A stretch of 64,000 nucleotides of DNA from Methylocella tundrae (GTDB taxonomy: Bacteria > Pseudomonadota > Alphaproteobacteria > Rhizobiales > Beijerinckiaceae), in contig NZ_CABFMQ020000001.1 in the NCBI RefSeq assembly GCF_901905185.1, forward strand, positions 248,001 to 312,000, given 5' to 3'. Position 1 is the first letter of the stretch. Each line of letters opens with the position of its first letter. Below the pieces are notes generated by a model that made no database searches, had not been told where the DNA came from, and worked only from the letters and a program-made list of their open reading frames with translations. A program made the translations under genes and the position numbers. Below are positions 1 through 11,080 of the stretch, in pieces.

Positions 1-2
1 TG

Positions 3-455
3 TACGAAGGCTTCCAACCTGGCGAGGATTTGGACCCATTGCCGGACTACGTGGGATCGCGAGAGTCGCACACGAACGATCCCGAACTAGCCAAGAGGTA
101 TCCGCTCAACATCGTCTCGCCGAAGAGCCATGGATTTTTGAATTCGTGCTACGCCAACATGGACCACAAGATTAAAGGCCAAGGCGAACAGTTCGTTTTG
201 ATCAACCGGGTCGACGCGGACCGGCGCGCCATCGTCGATGGGGACCGCGTTCAGGTCGCCAACGATCGCGGCGCCTTTAAGGGCGTCGCCCGCATCACCG
301 GCGACGTCAATCCGGGGGTCGTCGTCGCGACGCTCGGCTATTGGCGCCAGCTCAACGACGGCACGGTCAATAGCGTTAGCTCCTCAGCTTTCGCAGACAT
401 GGGCCATGCTCCGTCTTTCTCGGACAACCTCGTCGAGGTCACGCGAGCCAACTGA
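3..455 (+). CDS. Molybdopterin-dependent oxidoreductase, C-terminal end (partial)
   Basis: Only the last 150 codons lie in the window; the reading frame is open from base 3 and stops with TGA at 453-455. The visible part resembles the molybdopterin dinucleotide-binding domain that closes DMSO-reductase superfamily enzymes: a segment about substrate-free residues (NIVSPKSHGFLNSCYAN), then DGDRVQVANDRGAFKG, which is the six-stranded barrel typical of this domain, and a tail with GTVNSVSSSAFADMG, where these proteins contact the guanine dinucleotide. The substrate cannot be told from this end. Formate dehydrogenase-like and BisC/anaerobic dehydrogenase-like enzymes are both possible. The TTG at 30 is internal and is not the start. 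Confidence 0.8.
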   Translation, partial: YEGFQPGEDLDPLPDYVGSRESHTNDPELAKRYPLNIVSPKSHGFLNSCYANMDHKIKGQGEQFVLINRVDADRRAIVDGDRVQVANDRGAFKGVARITGDVNPGVVVATLGYWRQLNDGTVNSVSSSAFADMGHAPSFSDNLVEVTRAN

Positions 456-768
456 GTTGCCTGGGGACGGTGGGGGATCGCTGCGCATAGCGAACGGTCA
501 CCTACCGGCCGAATCGTTCCCTTTTGCGCGGCGGACGCCATCCGGCCGTCGGGCCTCAATGGCCGCTTTCCTCCCCGTCCCGGTCAACAAGGCACTCGGG
601 CGCCGCGTCCGCTTTCGGGAAGCCGGTTAGGATACCTCGGCGGCGGAGATGGGCGCGAAGCCGTCGGCGCCGAGCGGCGCTGAACGTCCGCTCCAGAGAT
701 CGCGTAACGGGCCGGCCTATGACAAGCAAGGGTCGGCATCCGACTTTCAAACCGACCCGCCGAAACCC
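456..768. other. Intergenic region between convergent genes, no gene seen
   Basis: These 313 bases separate the oxidoreductase stop from the L,D-transpeptidase stop on the other strand. Open frames here look like shadows with arginine- and proline-rich translations and no good ribosome site. I see no clear terminator hairpin. Confidence 0.6.
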
Positions 769-2025
769 TCAATCGAACCAGACCGCCGGCAGCACCGGCA
801 TGCCGCCCGCGATGGTGGATTGCGCGGGCGCGGGGCGTCCGAGGCTGTAGCAAAACGGCGCCGGGGCGAGGGTTATCGGTTCGGTTTGCGGCATCGGCGC
901 CACGCGAGCCGCCGCGAGGATGATCCGCGGCTGGTCCGCGGCCGGCGCGTCCATCCTCGGTTGATCCGCCGCGGCCTTCGTGGCTTCCGGTCCCCTGCCG
1001 ATCGCGTCGGGACAGCCGCCCTTGCGGGCGCAAACGCCTCTGGCCGGAGAGAGAACCTCATCCACCCCGGCGAAGGCGAGCGCCTCCGGCCGGCTGACGT
1101 CGCCAAGATGGGCGCCTTTGCGCAGCAGCGCGGCGAAATAGGGGTTCTGCCCGCCGTCCGAATAGGTCGTGCGCACGGCGGCGCTTCCCTCCTTGATGAA
1201 GGCGGCGACGCGCGCCTGCTCGCGCGCATGGCGGGCGGCGGCGAGAAGCTCATTGGCCGGGTCCTTTGAGGGCGCAAAGGCGTAGCGGCCGTTGACGACG
1301 CTGACGTCGAGCTCCTCGCCCGTCGCCTCGAACCGGTCGGACCCCTCCTTCAATTCGCGCCAGAAGGCGATGTTGGGGTCGGAGCGGTAGCGCGCCATGT
1401 TTTGCGCGCTCATGCGGAAAGGATAGGACTGGAACTGGAAGGCGCTCTGGCCGCCCCGCAGCGCCTCGCGCGCGAGGGCGAAGATCTCCGCGACCTGCCT
1501 GTCGGTCATGGCGAAGCATCCGGCCGAGGAGCAGGTGCCATGCACCATAACGTCCGACCCCGAACCGCCGTGCGCGCGGTCATAGGCGTTCGGATAGCCG
1601 GTGTCAAAGGAAAGGTAATAGTGCGAATAGGGGTTCATCTGGTGCGGCCCGACGGCGTAGAAGCCCTCCGGCGTCTGGCGGTCGCCCTGCCTTGTCTTCG
1701 GTCCCAGCGCGCCCGACCAGCGGCAGATCGGGAAGCTTTTCAGGAAGACATAACGTCCGCTCTTGTTCAGCTTCCAGACCTCGATCTCCGATTCTTTCTT
1801 GTAGGCGCGCATCAGGATCGGGGCGTCGGGCGTCGTGTCGCGCGCCGCCATCAGCGCGAGCGTCGCCGCCGGTATGGGCAGCTCGCCCTTTGACGCGCCG
1901 GCGGCGGCGGCCCCCGCCATGAACAGCGCGGCCAGCAGAGCGGCGATCAATGCGGCGGCGCGGCGCGGTTCCTTCAAAGTCTCGATCCGTGTCTTATCAA
2001 TAAGTTGGAGCATGATTTCCATCAT
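769..2025 (-). CDS. Secreted L,D-transpeptidase family protein (YafK/YkuD type)
   Basis: A 418-residue protein with a hydrophobic export segment at about residues 24-43 (AALIAALLAALFMAG), then a YkuD-like domain at about 68-175. The domain ends in HGTCSSAGCFAMTD, the His/Ser-Gly-Cys signature of L,D-transpeptidases, with the likely nucleophile at Cys170 and the His at 162. Such enzymes act in the periplasm on peptidoglycan; YafK-like members can also detach lipoprotein crosslinks, so the exact reaction is open. About 240 residues follow the domain and are not recognised. The start is uncertain: ATG at 2025 is used, but ATG 2013 or a TTG near 1968 would shorten the long region before the signal segment. 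An inverted repeat covers 2009-2028. Confidence 0.8.
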   Translation of the reverse strand: MMEIMLQLIDKTRIETLKEPRRAAALIAALLAALFMAGAAAAGASKGELPIPAATLALMAARDTTPDAPILMRAYKKESEIEVWKLNKSGRYVFLKSFPICRWSGALGPKTRQGDRQTPEGFYAVGPHQMNPYSHYYLSFDTGYPNAYDRAHGGSGSDVMVHGTCSSAGCFAMTDRQVAEIFALAREALRGGQSAFQFQSYPFRMSAQNMARYRSDPNIAFWRELKEGSDRFEATGEELDVSVVNGRYAFAPSKDPANELLAAARHAREQARVAAFIKEGSAAVRTTYSDGGQNPYFAALLRKGAHLGDVSRPEALAFAGVDEVLSPARGVCARKGGCPDAIGRGPEATKAAADQPRMDAPAADQPRIILAAARVAPMPQTEPITLAPAPFCYSLGRPAPAQSTIAGGMPVLPAVWFD

Positions 2026-2028
2026 GCT
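2009..2028. repeat. Inverted repeat at the 5' end of the L,D-transpeptidase gene
   Basis: AGCATGAT and ATCATGCT are separated by TTCC. The hairpin overlaps the assigned start codon, so it would sit in the translation initiation region of the mRNA or outside the gene if the true start is further in. Confidence 0.4.
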
Positions 2029-2206
2029 TGGGGACGCGGCCTCCCGGCTTTGGCTCCGCCAGAACCGGATTTATCTTGTATCTCTCGAATTTGCGGCGGC
2101 AATAGGGGATTGACGCTTGCCTCTGCGTAAGCGCGTAAGGTTAAAATTTCAGCCGCCGGGCTGGAGAGCGGAAGCTGATGTGTCTTCATGGGGAGCGAGG
2201 AATTCA

Positions 2207-2320
2207 ATGAATGCCAAGCCTGCGCCGGAAAGCCTGCGCCGGAAGGCCTGCGCGCGGCTGGCGAAGGTCACGCAAGGCGGGGCCGCCGCGTCCGCGGACG
2301 GCGGCCTTATCGCGTCATAA
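2207..2320 (+). CDS. Possible 37-residue peptide, unrecognised
   Basis: ATG 2207 follows GCGAGGA with six bases between, a good ribosome site, and the frame stays open for 37 codons (MNAKPAPESLRRKACAR at the start). Its first codons are made of a 14-nt tandem repeat, and the 3' part is a GC hairpin, so it may be a chance frame. No family is recognised. It would be the first gene of a short transcript in front of cardiolipin synthase. Confidence 0.2.
   Translation: MNAKPAPESLRRKACARLAKVTQGGAAASADGGLIAS
2218..2254. repeat. 14-nt tandem repeat, 2.6 copies
   Basis: GCCTGCGCCGGAAA at 2218-2231 is followed by GCCTGCGCCGGAAG at 2232-2245 and by the first eight bases of a third unit (GCCTGCGC). Confidence 0.7.
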
Positions 2321-2374
2321 ACCATTTTCAGGCGATAGAATGCGTCCTGCTCGCCTAGAAGGAATGCGCCCACG

Positions 2375-2390
2375 CAAGAGGCGCCTCTTG
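2375..2390. promoter_or_regulatory. Perfect 16-bp palindrome upstream of cardiolipin synthase
   Basis: CAAGAGGCGCCTCTTG reads the same on both strands and ends 23 bases before the first possible start of the cardiolipin synthase gene. The inner 14 bases recur exactly at 43182-43195, on the tautomerase start. This makes a shared protein-binding site possible; the role is inferred. Confidence 0.4.
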
Positions 2391-2413
2391 TCAATTGGGG
2401 CAGGTTAGGCTCA

Positions 2414-3805
2414 GTGATCGCGATGTTTGATTCGATTATCGCTTCCAATTTTTCGATGATCGCGGGCGTGGCGATGACCATCCTGATCATCCCGCGCATG
2501 CTGCGCCAGCGCCGTTCGGCCGCCAGCACGACAGCGTGGATGCTGGCGATCCTGCTGATCCCCTGGCTCGGCATTCCCGCTTATTTCGTGCTGGGCGGAC
2601 GCAAGCTCAAGGGCGCCCAGCTGCTGAAGCCGCCGCTCGGCTCGGCCGAGCCGGTTGTCGGGCTGCCGCCCGGCGAGGCCAGCGCCGACCGGCTGGTGCA
2701 GAGCTATGGCCTGCCGCCGGCGCGTTTTGGCAACCGGTTTATCCTTTGCGCCGATGGGGTCGACATCTACCGCCGCTTCATGGAGACGATCGACAGCGCC
2801 GAAAAACACATCCATATGGCGAGCTTCATCCTGCATCCAGACCCTGTTGGCCTCGCCATCGTCGAGGCGCTGGCGAGGCGCGCACGCTCCGGCCTCGACG
2901 TGCGCCTTATGCTCGACGGCGTCGGATCGTTTTCGACGTCGAAGCGCTCGCTCGATCCGTTGGTGCGGGCCGGCGGCGAGGTCGCCTTCTTTCTTCCCGT
3001 GCGCCTCGCGCATTTCACCCGCACCAATATGCGCAATCATCGCAAGATGCTGATCGCCGACGATGTGAGGGTCGTCGCGGGCGGCGCCAATGTCGCGGTC
3101 GAATATATGGGCCCAGAGCCGGATCCGAAGCGGTGGCGCGATTTGTCTTTTCTGCTCGAAGGTCCGGCCGTTCGCGATTACGCGGCGCTGTTTGCAGCCG
3201 ACTGGCAATTCGTTACCGGCGAGCGCATCAAAACTTCGCCCCCGCCGCCAGCGGCGCCGGGTTTCGGAGAAGCTGTGGTGCAGATCGCGCCTTCAGGCCC
3301 GGATGTTCCGGGCGATCCCGTCTATGCCGCCATCGTATCGGCCGCTTTCGCGGCGCGGCGGCGCCTTTGGATCGTGACGCCTTATTTCATTCCGCCGGAA
3401 GGACTCGCGGAAGCGCTGGCTCTCGCGGCTCATCGCGGCGTCGACGTGCGCGTTTACGTGCCGGACCCTTCCAATCATTTCATCGCGGACCTTGCCCGCG
3501 GCCAGCCGCTGCGCGACGCCGCGGCGGCGGGCGTCAGCGTCATCCGTTTCATCGGCGGCATGGTGCATGCGAAAATCCTCGTCGTCGACGATGGTCTCGC
3601 TATGGTCGGCTCGGTCAATATCGACCCGCGCAGCCTGTTCCTGAATTTTGAGGCGAACGCCATTGTCTATGGCGCCGAACAGGTCGGCGCCGTCGCGGCA
3701 TGGATCGAGAACCTGCACGACACGACGCAAAAGGGCGTGACGCCCGTCTCGGATTTACGCGATACGATTGAAGGAGTCGCGCGGATGCTCGACCCGCTGC
3801 TTTGA
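2414..3805 (+). CDS. cls: Cardiolipin synthase, phospholipase D superfamily
   Basis: A 463-residue membrane enzyme that joins two phosphatidylglycerol molecules (or a related pair) into cardiolipin. The N-terminus has two hydrophobic segments (about 11-27 and 41-61), the usual anchor of ClsA-type enzymes. Two HKD motifs are present: NHRKMLIADD around His209 and VHAKILVVDD around His385, each followed by the Gly/Ser-x-Asn segment (GGANV, GSVNID). The length matches the family. The start is GTG 2414 or, equally possible, ATG 2423; neither has a strong ribosome site. It stands alone between divergent and convergent neighbours. Confidence 0.92.
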   Translation: MIAMFDSIIASNFSMIAGVAMTILIIPRMLRQRRSAASTTAWMLAILLIPWLGIPAYFVLGGRKLKGAQLLKPPLGSAEPVVGLPPGEASADRLVQSYGLPPARFGNRFILCADGVDIYRRFMETIDSAEKHIHMASFILHPDPVGLAIVEALARRARSGLDVRLMLDGVGSFSTSKRSLDPLVRAGGEVAFFLPVRLAHFTRTNMRNHRKMLIADDVRVVAGGANVAVEYMGPEPDPKRWRDLSFLLEGPAVRDYAALFAADWQFVTGERIKTSPPPPAAPGFGEAVVQIAPSGPDVPGDPVYAAIVSAAFAARRRLWIVTPYFIPPEGLAEALALAAHRGVDVRVYVPDPSNHFIADLARGQPLRDAAAAGVSVIRFIGGMVHAKILVVDDGLAMVGSVNIDPRSLFLNFEANAIVYGAEQVGAVAAWIENLHDTTQKGVTPVSDLRDTIEGVARMLDPLL

Positions 3806-3880
3806 GGCGGGATGACTGCGTCAGCCGGACTGGATCATTTCAGACAGTCATTTTAACTGATCGCGAATGCGCCGCTTCGG

Positions 3881-4117
3881 CTAAGCCTTCTTCGTTTGCA
3901 GCTCCTGCTTGCTGAAATTTGAAAGGTCTCCTTCTCGCGCCGCGGCCTTGCGCCATGATTTTGCGACGGCTGGATATTTTATGTCGACGCAGATCCTGGC
4001 GATCTGCTGTTGCAGTTTCTCGCTGGCGCAGGACGGACACGCCGGGACATCGGAAGTCCGAACCAGGAGCTCGAAGTCGGCATCGCAGTCTTGGCATTTG
4101 TAAGCGTAGAGCGGCAT
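3881..4117 (-). CDS. FmdB-family zinc ribbon protein
   Basis: A 78-residue protein starting MPLYAYKCQDCDADFELLV, the standard opening of FmdB-family putative regulatory proteins. Four cysteines at 8, 11, 27 and 30 form a CxxC...CPSC zinc ribbon; a basic tail follows. The frame is open for another 51 codons upstream, but ATG 4117 is preceded by GAGGA at the right distance and matches the family start. The name comes from the formamidase/acetamidase cluster of Methylophilus; the actual role of most members is unknown. It is divergent from the dehydrogenase at 4273. Confidence 0.85.
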   Translation of the reverse strand: MPLYAYKCQDCDADFELLVRTSDVPACPSCASEKLQQQIARICVDIKYPAVAKSWRKAAAREGDLSNFSKQELQTKKA

Positions 4118-4272
4118 AAAATCCTCGCGTTGCTCGTCGACGTGACTGGCACGGCCCTTTTTTCGGCGGCCGGAGCACGGGATCGAAGCAACTTTTGCGC
4201 CGGGCGTTTTGTCCTGAAAACGACAATGGCGCGGCTGTCTCCGATTTTGCGACGCGCTCGAAGGAGCCATTG

Positions 4273-5229
4273 ATGAAAATCATTCTTGAGGGCGCCCCCA
4301 GCCGCGCTGAGTTGCAGGATGTCGCGGCCCGCCACGGCGTTGAACTTGTCAGCGTCGATAGTCTTGCCGATTTTGTCAGAGAGCTGCCCGAGGCCGACGC
4401 GCTCTGGACCGACCCGACCGTTTATGACGCCGAACGCGCGGCCGCCCTCAAACGCGACGCCGGCCGTCTCAAATGGATTCAACTGAAGAGCATGGGGTTC
4501 GACATCGTAAAGCGTTACAGCGCGCCCGGCGGCGTTGTCGTCACCAATGCGGGGGACGCCTATGCGCCTTTTGTCGCCGAACATGCGCTCGCCCTGCTGC
4601 TGGCGCTCTTTCGGCGGCTCCCCGACGCCCTCGGCCAGATGGCCAAGCACGAATGGGACCCCGCGATCGGTGCGGGGATGAAAACGCTCGATGAGGCCGT
4701 CGTGACAATTTTCGGCTTCGGCAACATCGGGCGGGAGATCGCCGCAAGGCTGCGCCCTTTTGGAGCGCGCATCATCGCGGTGAACCGAGCCGGAACGCCC
4801 CAGCCGCTCGCTGATGAAACGTTCTCCCGCGATCAGCTCGGCGAGGCGCTGAAGGTCAGCGACGCCCTCATCGTCGCGGCCCCGCTGACGGAGAGCACGC
4901 GCCATGCCATCGGCGCCGATGAGCTCGCCGCGCTGCCCCGGCGCGCGGTTGTCGTCAATATCGCCCGCGGCGAGATCATCGACGCGGGCGCTCTTTCCGC
5001 GGCGCTCGAAAAGGGCGTCATCGCCGGGGCGGGTCTCGACGTCACCGATCCCGAGCCGCCGCCATCCGACGATCCGCTGTGGACCTGCAGGAATGTCGTC
5101 ATCACGCCGCATGTCGCGGTGATGGGCGGGGAACTCCCCTCACGCCGCCTCGCGGCCATCGTCGAACGCAACCTCGTGCGCTTCATGAAGGGCGAGGAGC
5201 TGGAACATTGCGTCTCCCTGAAAGACTGA
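4273..5229 (+). CDS. D-isomer-specific 2-hydroxyacid dehydrogenase
   Basis: A 318-residue NAD(P)-dependent oxidoreductase. The nucleotide-binding fold has GFGNIG at 148-153. The catalytic set is visible as Arg232 (NIARGEIID), a Glu in the LDVTDPEPPP segment near 261, and His280 (ITPHVAVMGG). Substrate could be glyoxylate, hydroxypyruvate or another 2-oxoacid. In a serine-cycle methylotroph hydroxypyruvate reductase would be attractive, but nothing next to it supports that. ATG 4273 is chosen because AAGGAG lies directly upstream and the family begins near MKIILEG. Confidence 0.9.
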   Translation: MKIILEGAPSRAELQDVAARHGVELVSVDSLADFVRELPEADALWTDPTVYDAERAAALKRDAGRLKWIQLKSMGFDIVKRYSAPGGVVVTNAGDAYAPFVAEHALALLLALFRRLPDALGQMAKHEWDPAIGAGMKTLDEAVVTIFGFGNIGREIAARLRPFGARIIAVNRAGTPQPLADETFSRDQLGEALKVSDALIVAAPLTESTRHAIGADELAALPRRAVVVNIARGEIIDAGALSAALEKGVIAGAGLDVTDPEPPPSDDPLWTCRNVVITPHVAVMGGELPSRRLAAIVERNLVRFMKGEELEHCVSLKD

Positions 5230-5253
5230 CGGCGCCGTTCCTCGCGCCTCGTC

Positions 5254-7689
<2,436 letters not shown>

Positions 7690-7799
7690 GGCGGGATTTC
7701 CGGTTGGACGATGATCTTGCAGGAAATAGCCGACGCCTGGCTGAGATCATTCGTCAAAATAGGGAAGTGATGAGCAGGACGGATTTAGCTCATCGCGCT

Positions 7800-8207
7800 C
7801 TAAATCACTTTACGCAGGACGATGGCGAGACAGCCATTGGCCGCCGAAGGCCGCAAAACTTCATAGCGGCCGGGCGGCAGCGGCAGCGTCCGTTCGAAGC
7901 GTCCCTGCGGCAGCTCCAGGCGATGGATCGCGGCGGTTCTGAACTCCGGCGGCAGCAGCCGTTCGCCCGCGATCACCAGTTGACCGTTCTCGATCGCCAC
8001 CTTGATGTTTTGCGGATCGACGCCGGGCAGCGCCGCCAGCACGATCACTTCGCGGTCGGTCTCGACGACGTCGACGGGCGGCTCCCAGCTGGATTTGCGG
8101 CTTTGGCTCGAGGCGAGCTGGAAGAGCTGGCGATGAAGACGGTCCGCGCGCGCCAGCATATCCACCGCGTCGGACCACATCCAGGCCCGCGCATCCGGGT
8201 TCTTCAT
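7800..8207 (-). CDS. Hsp20/alpha-crystallin family small heat-shock protein
   Basis: A 135-residue protein whose C-terminal two thirds (about 45-133) is an alpha-crystallin domain: PPVDVVETDREVIVLAALPG, then the IKVAIENGQLVIAGER strand pair and the LPQGRFERTLPLP segment. It would hold unfolding proteins in a refoldable state; ATP is not needed. The C-terminal IxI tail of many family members is not evident (it ends LRKVI). The start has GGAGG ten bases upstream. It reads toward lon, so chaperone and protease are probably induced together. No convincing RpoH promoter was found by eye. Confidence 0.9.
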   Translation of the reverse strand: MKNPDARAWMWSDAVDMLARADRLHRQLFQLASSQSRKSSWEPPVDVVETDREVIVLAALPGVDPQNIKVAIENGQLVIAGERLLPPEFRTAAIHRLELPQGRFERTLPLPPGRYEVLRPSAANGCLAIVLRKVI

Positions 8208-8485
8208 GCCAATTCCTCCGTCAGTAGGGCTCGGGCGGACCTTTGCGGGCGGCGGCCTCGTGCGACCGCCGCCGATATGCTTTTAACCGCCCGAACACCA
8301 TCACGCAAACGCCGGAGGCAACGTGATCCCGCCGCCCGGCTCGCGAGCTTGTGTTGGTTCAGGCCGCTGGAATCTTCCTCAAGGCGTTACGCAGGGTTTA
8401 TGATCCTGTCCGCCCATTTTGGCCGGACGCCGCGCATTAGGATGCCTTCGAAGCGCCCCTGGCGAAGAACGGGTTGGGAGCAAAT

Positions 8486-9874
8486 ATGAGCTTGCGCGCT
8501 TTGACCCTCGCTTTAGCGATTGCCCTTGGCCTCGCGGGGGCCTCCGCGGCCGCCCCTGACGCGTCCGAGCCGAACCCGTGGAGGGGCAAGATCAATGGGT
8601 ATGACGCTTACCTTCCTGACCTCGCAAAACCCGCGCGGGCGGCTTTCATCAATATCAGCCCGGTGTGGCTGCCCGACGGCGAGCCAAACTGGCGCGCCGC
8701 CGCCGCCGAGTTCAACAGCATCCAGCTCGATTTGCCGCTGACCTATTCCGACCCTGAGGGCAACGCAAAGAAGATTCTCGACACGCTGCGGGCGGCGGCC
8801 CGCCGACTCCCGAACCACCCCGAGATCGAGAATCTCAACGTCGTATTGTTCGGCTTTTCGGTCGGCGCGGCGGCGGCGGGCGGAACCGCGTCCAGCCCGC
8901 TTCTCTCAAACGCCGATTCGCGACTGCCGCCGCAAAGGGTTCTCGCCGTCATCGGCCTCGATGAACTTGATCAGCCGCCCTATCAGGCGCCGGCGTGGGT
9001 TCCGCAATTATTCCTTTCCGATCCGGACGACGGCTTTGGCGGACTTTTAACCGACGTCGAGGATGCAAACCCCAAGATTACGCACGACGCCTTCGCCCGC
9101 AACCTCGCCGCAAAAGCCGGCGCGCCCCTCACCTTGATCAGCCAGCCGGGGCATTGGCATGGCGGCTCGGTGCATGGATATCAGCATAGAATCGACTTTC
9201 GGTTTCTGCGGGTCTGGCTTGAGGAAGTGCTGAAGCTGCGCCTGCCCGCGACGCCTCCGCTCGCCGGCCCCGCTCTTGCGCCGGACTGGCGGAACCACGC
9301 GGGATGGCTTGGGACTTACGACGTCGCGGTCAGGACGTCGACACAGCCCTGGGGCGACGGCGAGCGCATGGTCAATGTTGCGATCAGCCCGCGCGACGGC
9401 TACCACGATCCGCGACCGTTCATCTGGCTGCCGAGCGAACGCGCCGCGAAGGTCTGGCGCGCTTACGCCGCCACGGGCAATATGCCGCCGCTGACGCCAG
9501 ACGAGCCAATGACGCCTCTTGGCGCTTTCATCCGCCCCGGCTCCGATCCCACAGCCAAGGTCAACGATGCGATGGCGGCGGTTTCATCGGATCCAGGCGC
9601 CGCCGCCGCGCTGCCTTCCGTGAATTGCGGCTTCGGCGGCGTCGGCGCCGATGCGTCGGTGCTGGTCGCCTTCGACCGGGCGATCAAGGCGGGGGAGGCT
9701 GCAAGCGAAGGCGTCGCGGCTGTCGACGCTCCGCCTGAGTTCTGGTCGAACGTCATGATCATCAGGCTGAAGAGCCTTGCGAGCGCGGGCCGGCTGAAGC
9801 TTACCTTGAGCAAGCTCACGCCCGCCGACGGCGGCCAGCCCGTTGACGCGGTGGTCACGGCGTCCTGCCGGTGA
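8486..9874 (+). CDS. Secreted alpha/beta-hydrolase-like protein
   Basis: A 462-residue protein with a clear signal peptide (SLRALTLALAIALGLAGASA). A nucleophile-elbow-like LFGFSVGAAA puts Ser125 in GxSxG, and QPGHWHGGSVHG supplies a candidate catalytic His, so an alpha/beta-hydrolase fold is likely for residues 40-255. The C-terminal 200 residues (from about 270) form a second part I do not recognise. Substrate unknown. GGGAG stands six bases before ATG 8486; an upstream in-frame TTG (8474) is less likely. The gene is alone. Confidence 0.65.
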   Translation: MSLRALTLALAIALGLAGASAAAPDASEPNPWRGKINGYDAYLPDLAKPARAAFINISPVWLPDGEPNWRAAAAEFNSIQLDLPLTYSDPEGNAKKILDTLRAAARRLPNHPEIENLNVVLFGFSVGAAAAGGTASSPLLSNADSRLPPQRVLAVIGLDELDQPPYQAPAWVPQLFLSDPDDGFGGLLTDVEDANPKITHDAFARNLAAKAGAPLTLISQPGHWHGGSVHGYQHRIDFRFLRVWLEEVLKLRLPATPPLAGPALAPDWRNHAGWLGTYDVAVRTSTQPWGDGERMVNVAISPRDGYHDPRPFIWLPSERAAKVWRAYAATGNMPPLTPDEPMTPLGAFIRPGSDPTAKVNDAMAAVSSDPGAAAALPSVNCGFGGVGADASVLVAFDRAIKAGEAASEGVAAVDAPPEFWSNVMIIRLKSLASAGRLKLTLSKLTPADGGQPVDAVVTASCR

Positions 9875-10152
9875 CGACGACGCCTTAGCGGAGCGTCCCG
9901 GCGCCAGCGCGCCGATCGTCGTCTTTGGAAGCGTCCCCGGAGGGCCGCGCGGTCGGGCTTGAGCCGGCGGCGGCGAACGTCTCCCTTTCATTCAAATGCC
10001 GAACATCTTTTTAGATCAGCGGCAAAGTTTCAAGGTCATCTTACCTTGCCAGCGCTGACCAGGCAGCGGCGCAACTTAAAATTGAGTGAATAAGGCAGGC
10101 GGGATCTTGGCGATTTACCGTAGAGAATAAATGATTATTAAAAACTGCGATC

Positions 10153-10183
10153 CCATCGAAATGATGTAATATATTTTCGATGG
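10153..10183. repeat. 9-bp inverted repeat with 13-nt AT-rich centre
   Basis: CCATCGAAA at 10153-10161 and TTTCGATGG at 10175-10183 are perfect arms around TGATGTAATATAT. It lies 112 bases before the DUF7007 start and may be an operator or an RNA hairpin. Confidence 0.55.
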
Positions 10184-10219
10184 TTTTCAGACTGATTATT
10201 AGGACGGCGCAGTTTTTTA

Positions 10220-10235
10220 CAAAGCTCTAGCTTTG
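10220..10235. repeat. 7-bp inverted repeat with 2-nt centre
   Basis: CAAAGCTCTAGCTTTG is a near-continuous palindrome 60 bases upstream of the DUF7007 start, with a T-run (TTTTTT) just before it. An operator is the simplest reading. Confidence 0.5.
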
Positions 10236-10294
10236 ATCGTCAAAGGCCCCCGAAACGCTTTTGATCGGCGGTTCATATTTGGAGGGATGCGGTT

Positions 10295-11080
10295 ATGCCC
10301 TATTTTTTTGATCGGCTGGAGGTGGAGTTGCCTCCTCTGACGCTGGCCGAGATCGGAGGCGCCGATCAGGGTCCGACGCCTTCGCTTTGGAGCAGGCTGG
10401 CGGCCCGTCCTTCGCCGAAGCCGGCTTTGAGCCCGTGGGGCGAGGTCGCCGATGCGAGGGAAATCGCCCCGGGCATCATGTGGTTTGCGACGCAAACGAG
10501 AAGCGGCTACCAGCTTTCTCCCTCGCGTCAGAAAGCCTTGCCGCGCTATCTGCGGACAGAGGACCGCTGGTACGAAGATACAACGGAATGGGCTGCCGTC
10601 GCCGTCGTGTTCGATCGAATCTTTGACAGAATGCCGTCGGGCGCGGCGACGGGCCATCAGTCGCTTTATCAGATCGGCAAGGAAACCCTGCGGCAGTGGA
10701 AACCGGAAGAATATGAATCCTGGTTTCAGACGACCTTGGACCCGGACGAGATCTGGAGCCTCGCAGTTATGCAATTCCATCGGCTTCGCGCCGACCACTG
10801 GATCGTCATCGATGTTTTCGACGATCGTCACGCGTTCGTTCCGGCGGGGCATCTTCATGCTCGGGCGAAGCGAGGGGGCGATCCGCCATACAGCGCCGAA
10901 GCCGGTGGAGCCAAGGCTCTGAGCCGCTGGTTCCGCGTGCACGCCCACGAGTTTACGCATAGGCGCGGCAGGCCGTTTCATATCGATCCGGTGAAACATC
11001 CTGAAATTGACGAGCCGAACTGCGCCGCGCGGTTTTTAGACGCGAATCACACCGAATTTGGCGAAGCCTTCGCGATGTGA
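10295..11080 (+). CDS. DUF7007-domain protein
   Basis: A 261-residue soluble protein. The stretch from about 63 to 100 (PGIMWFATQTRSGYQLSPSR, then LPRYLR and WYEDTTEWA) matches what I recall of the DUF7007 domain, met mostly on plasmids and integrative elements of Alphaproteobacteria. It continues to a His-rich C-terminus. Function unknown. The start has GGAGGG a few bases upstream. No mobilisation or integrase gene is nearby, so it is an isolated accessory gene in an AT-rich pocket. Confidence 0.7.
   Translation: MPYFFDRLEVELPPLTLAEIGGADQGPTPSLWSRLAARPSPKPALSPWGEVADAREIAPGIMWFATQTRSGYQLSPSRQKALPRYLRTEDRWYEDTTEWAAVAVVFDRIFDRMPSGAATGHQSLYQIGKETLRQWKPEEYESWFQTTLDPDEIWSLAVMQFHRLRADHWIVIDVFDDRHAFVPAGHLHARAKRGGDPPYSAEAGGAKALSRWFRVHAHEFTHRRGRPFHIDPVKHPEIDEPNCAARFLDANHTEFGEAFAM

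Larger units (their letters stand above)
2026..2413. other. Divergent promoter region between L,D-transpeptidase and cardiolipin synthase
   Basis: This 388-base region holds a 14-nt tandem repeat (2218-2254), a possible 37-codon ORF (2207-2320), a GC-rich hairpin around 2280-2305, and a perfect 16-bp palindrome at 2375-2390. None of the longer open frames has a recognisable product. Confidence 0.5.
9875..10294. other. AT-rich intergenic island upstream of the DUF7007 gene
   Basis: Bases 10060-10240 are markedly AT-rich compared with the flanks. They hold two inverted repeats (10153-10183 and 10220-10235) and no gene I can support. The composition change starts after the hydrolase gene and ends at the DUF7007 start. 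Confidence 0.6.

Noticed and set aside
2149..2574. 141-codon minus-strand frame between the L,D-transpeptidase and cls
   Set aside because: It overlaps the start of cls and shows no family resemblance or ribosome site.
8208..8473. Possible heat-shock promoter upstream of hsp20 (CTTGAGG on the minus strand)
   Set aside because: No matching -10 element was found at the expected distance.
10217..10999. 260-codon frame opposite the DUF7007 gene
   Set aside because: The plus strand carries a domain match and a strong ribosome site; the minus frame is arginine-rich with no family match.
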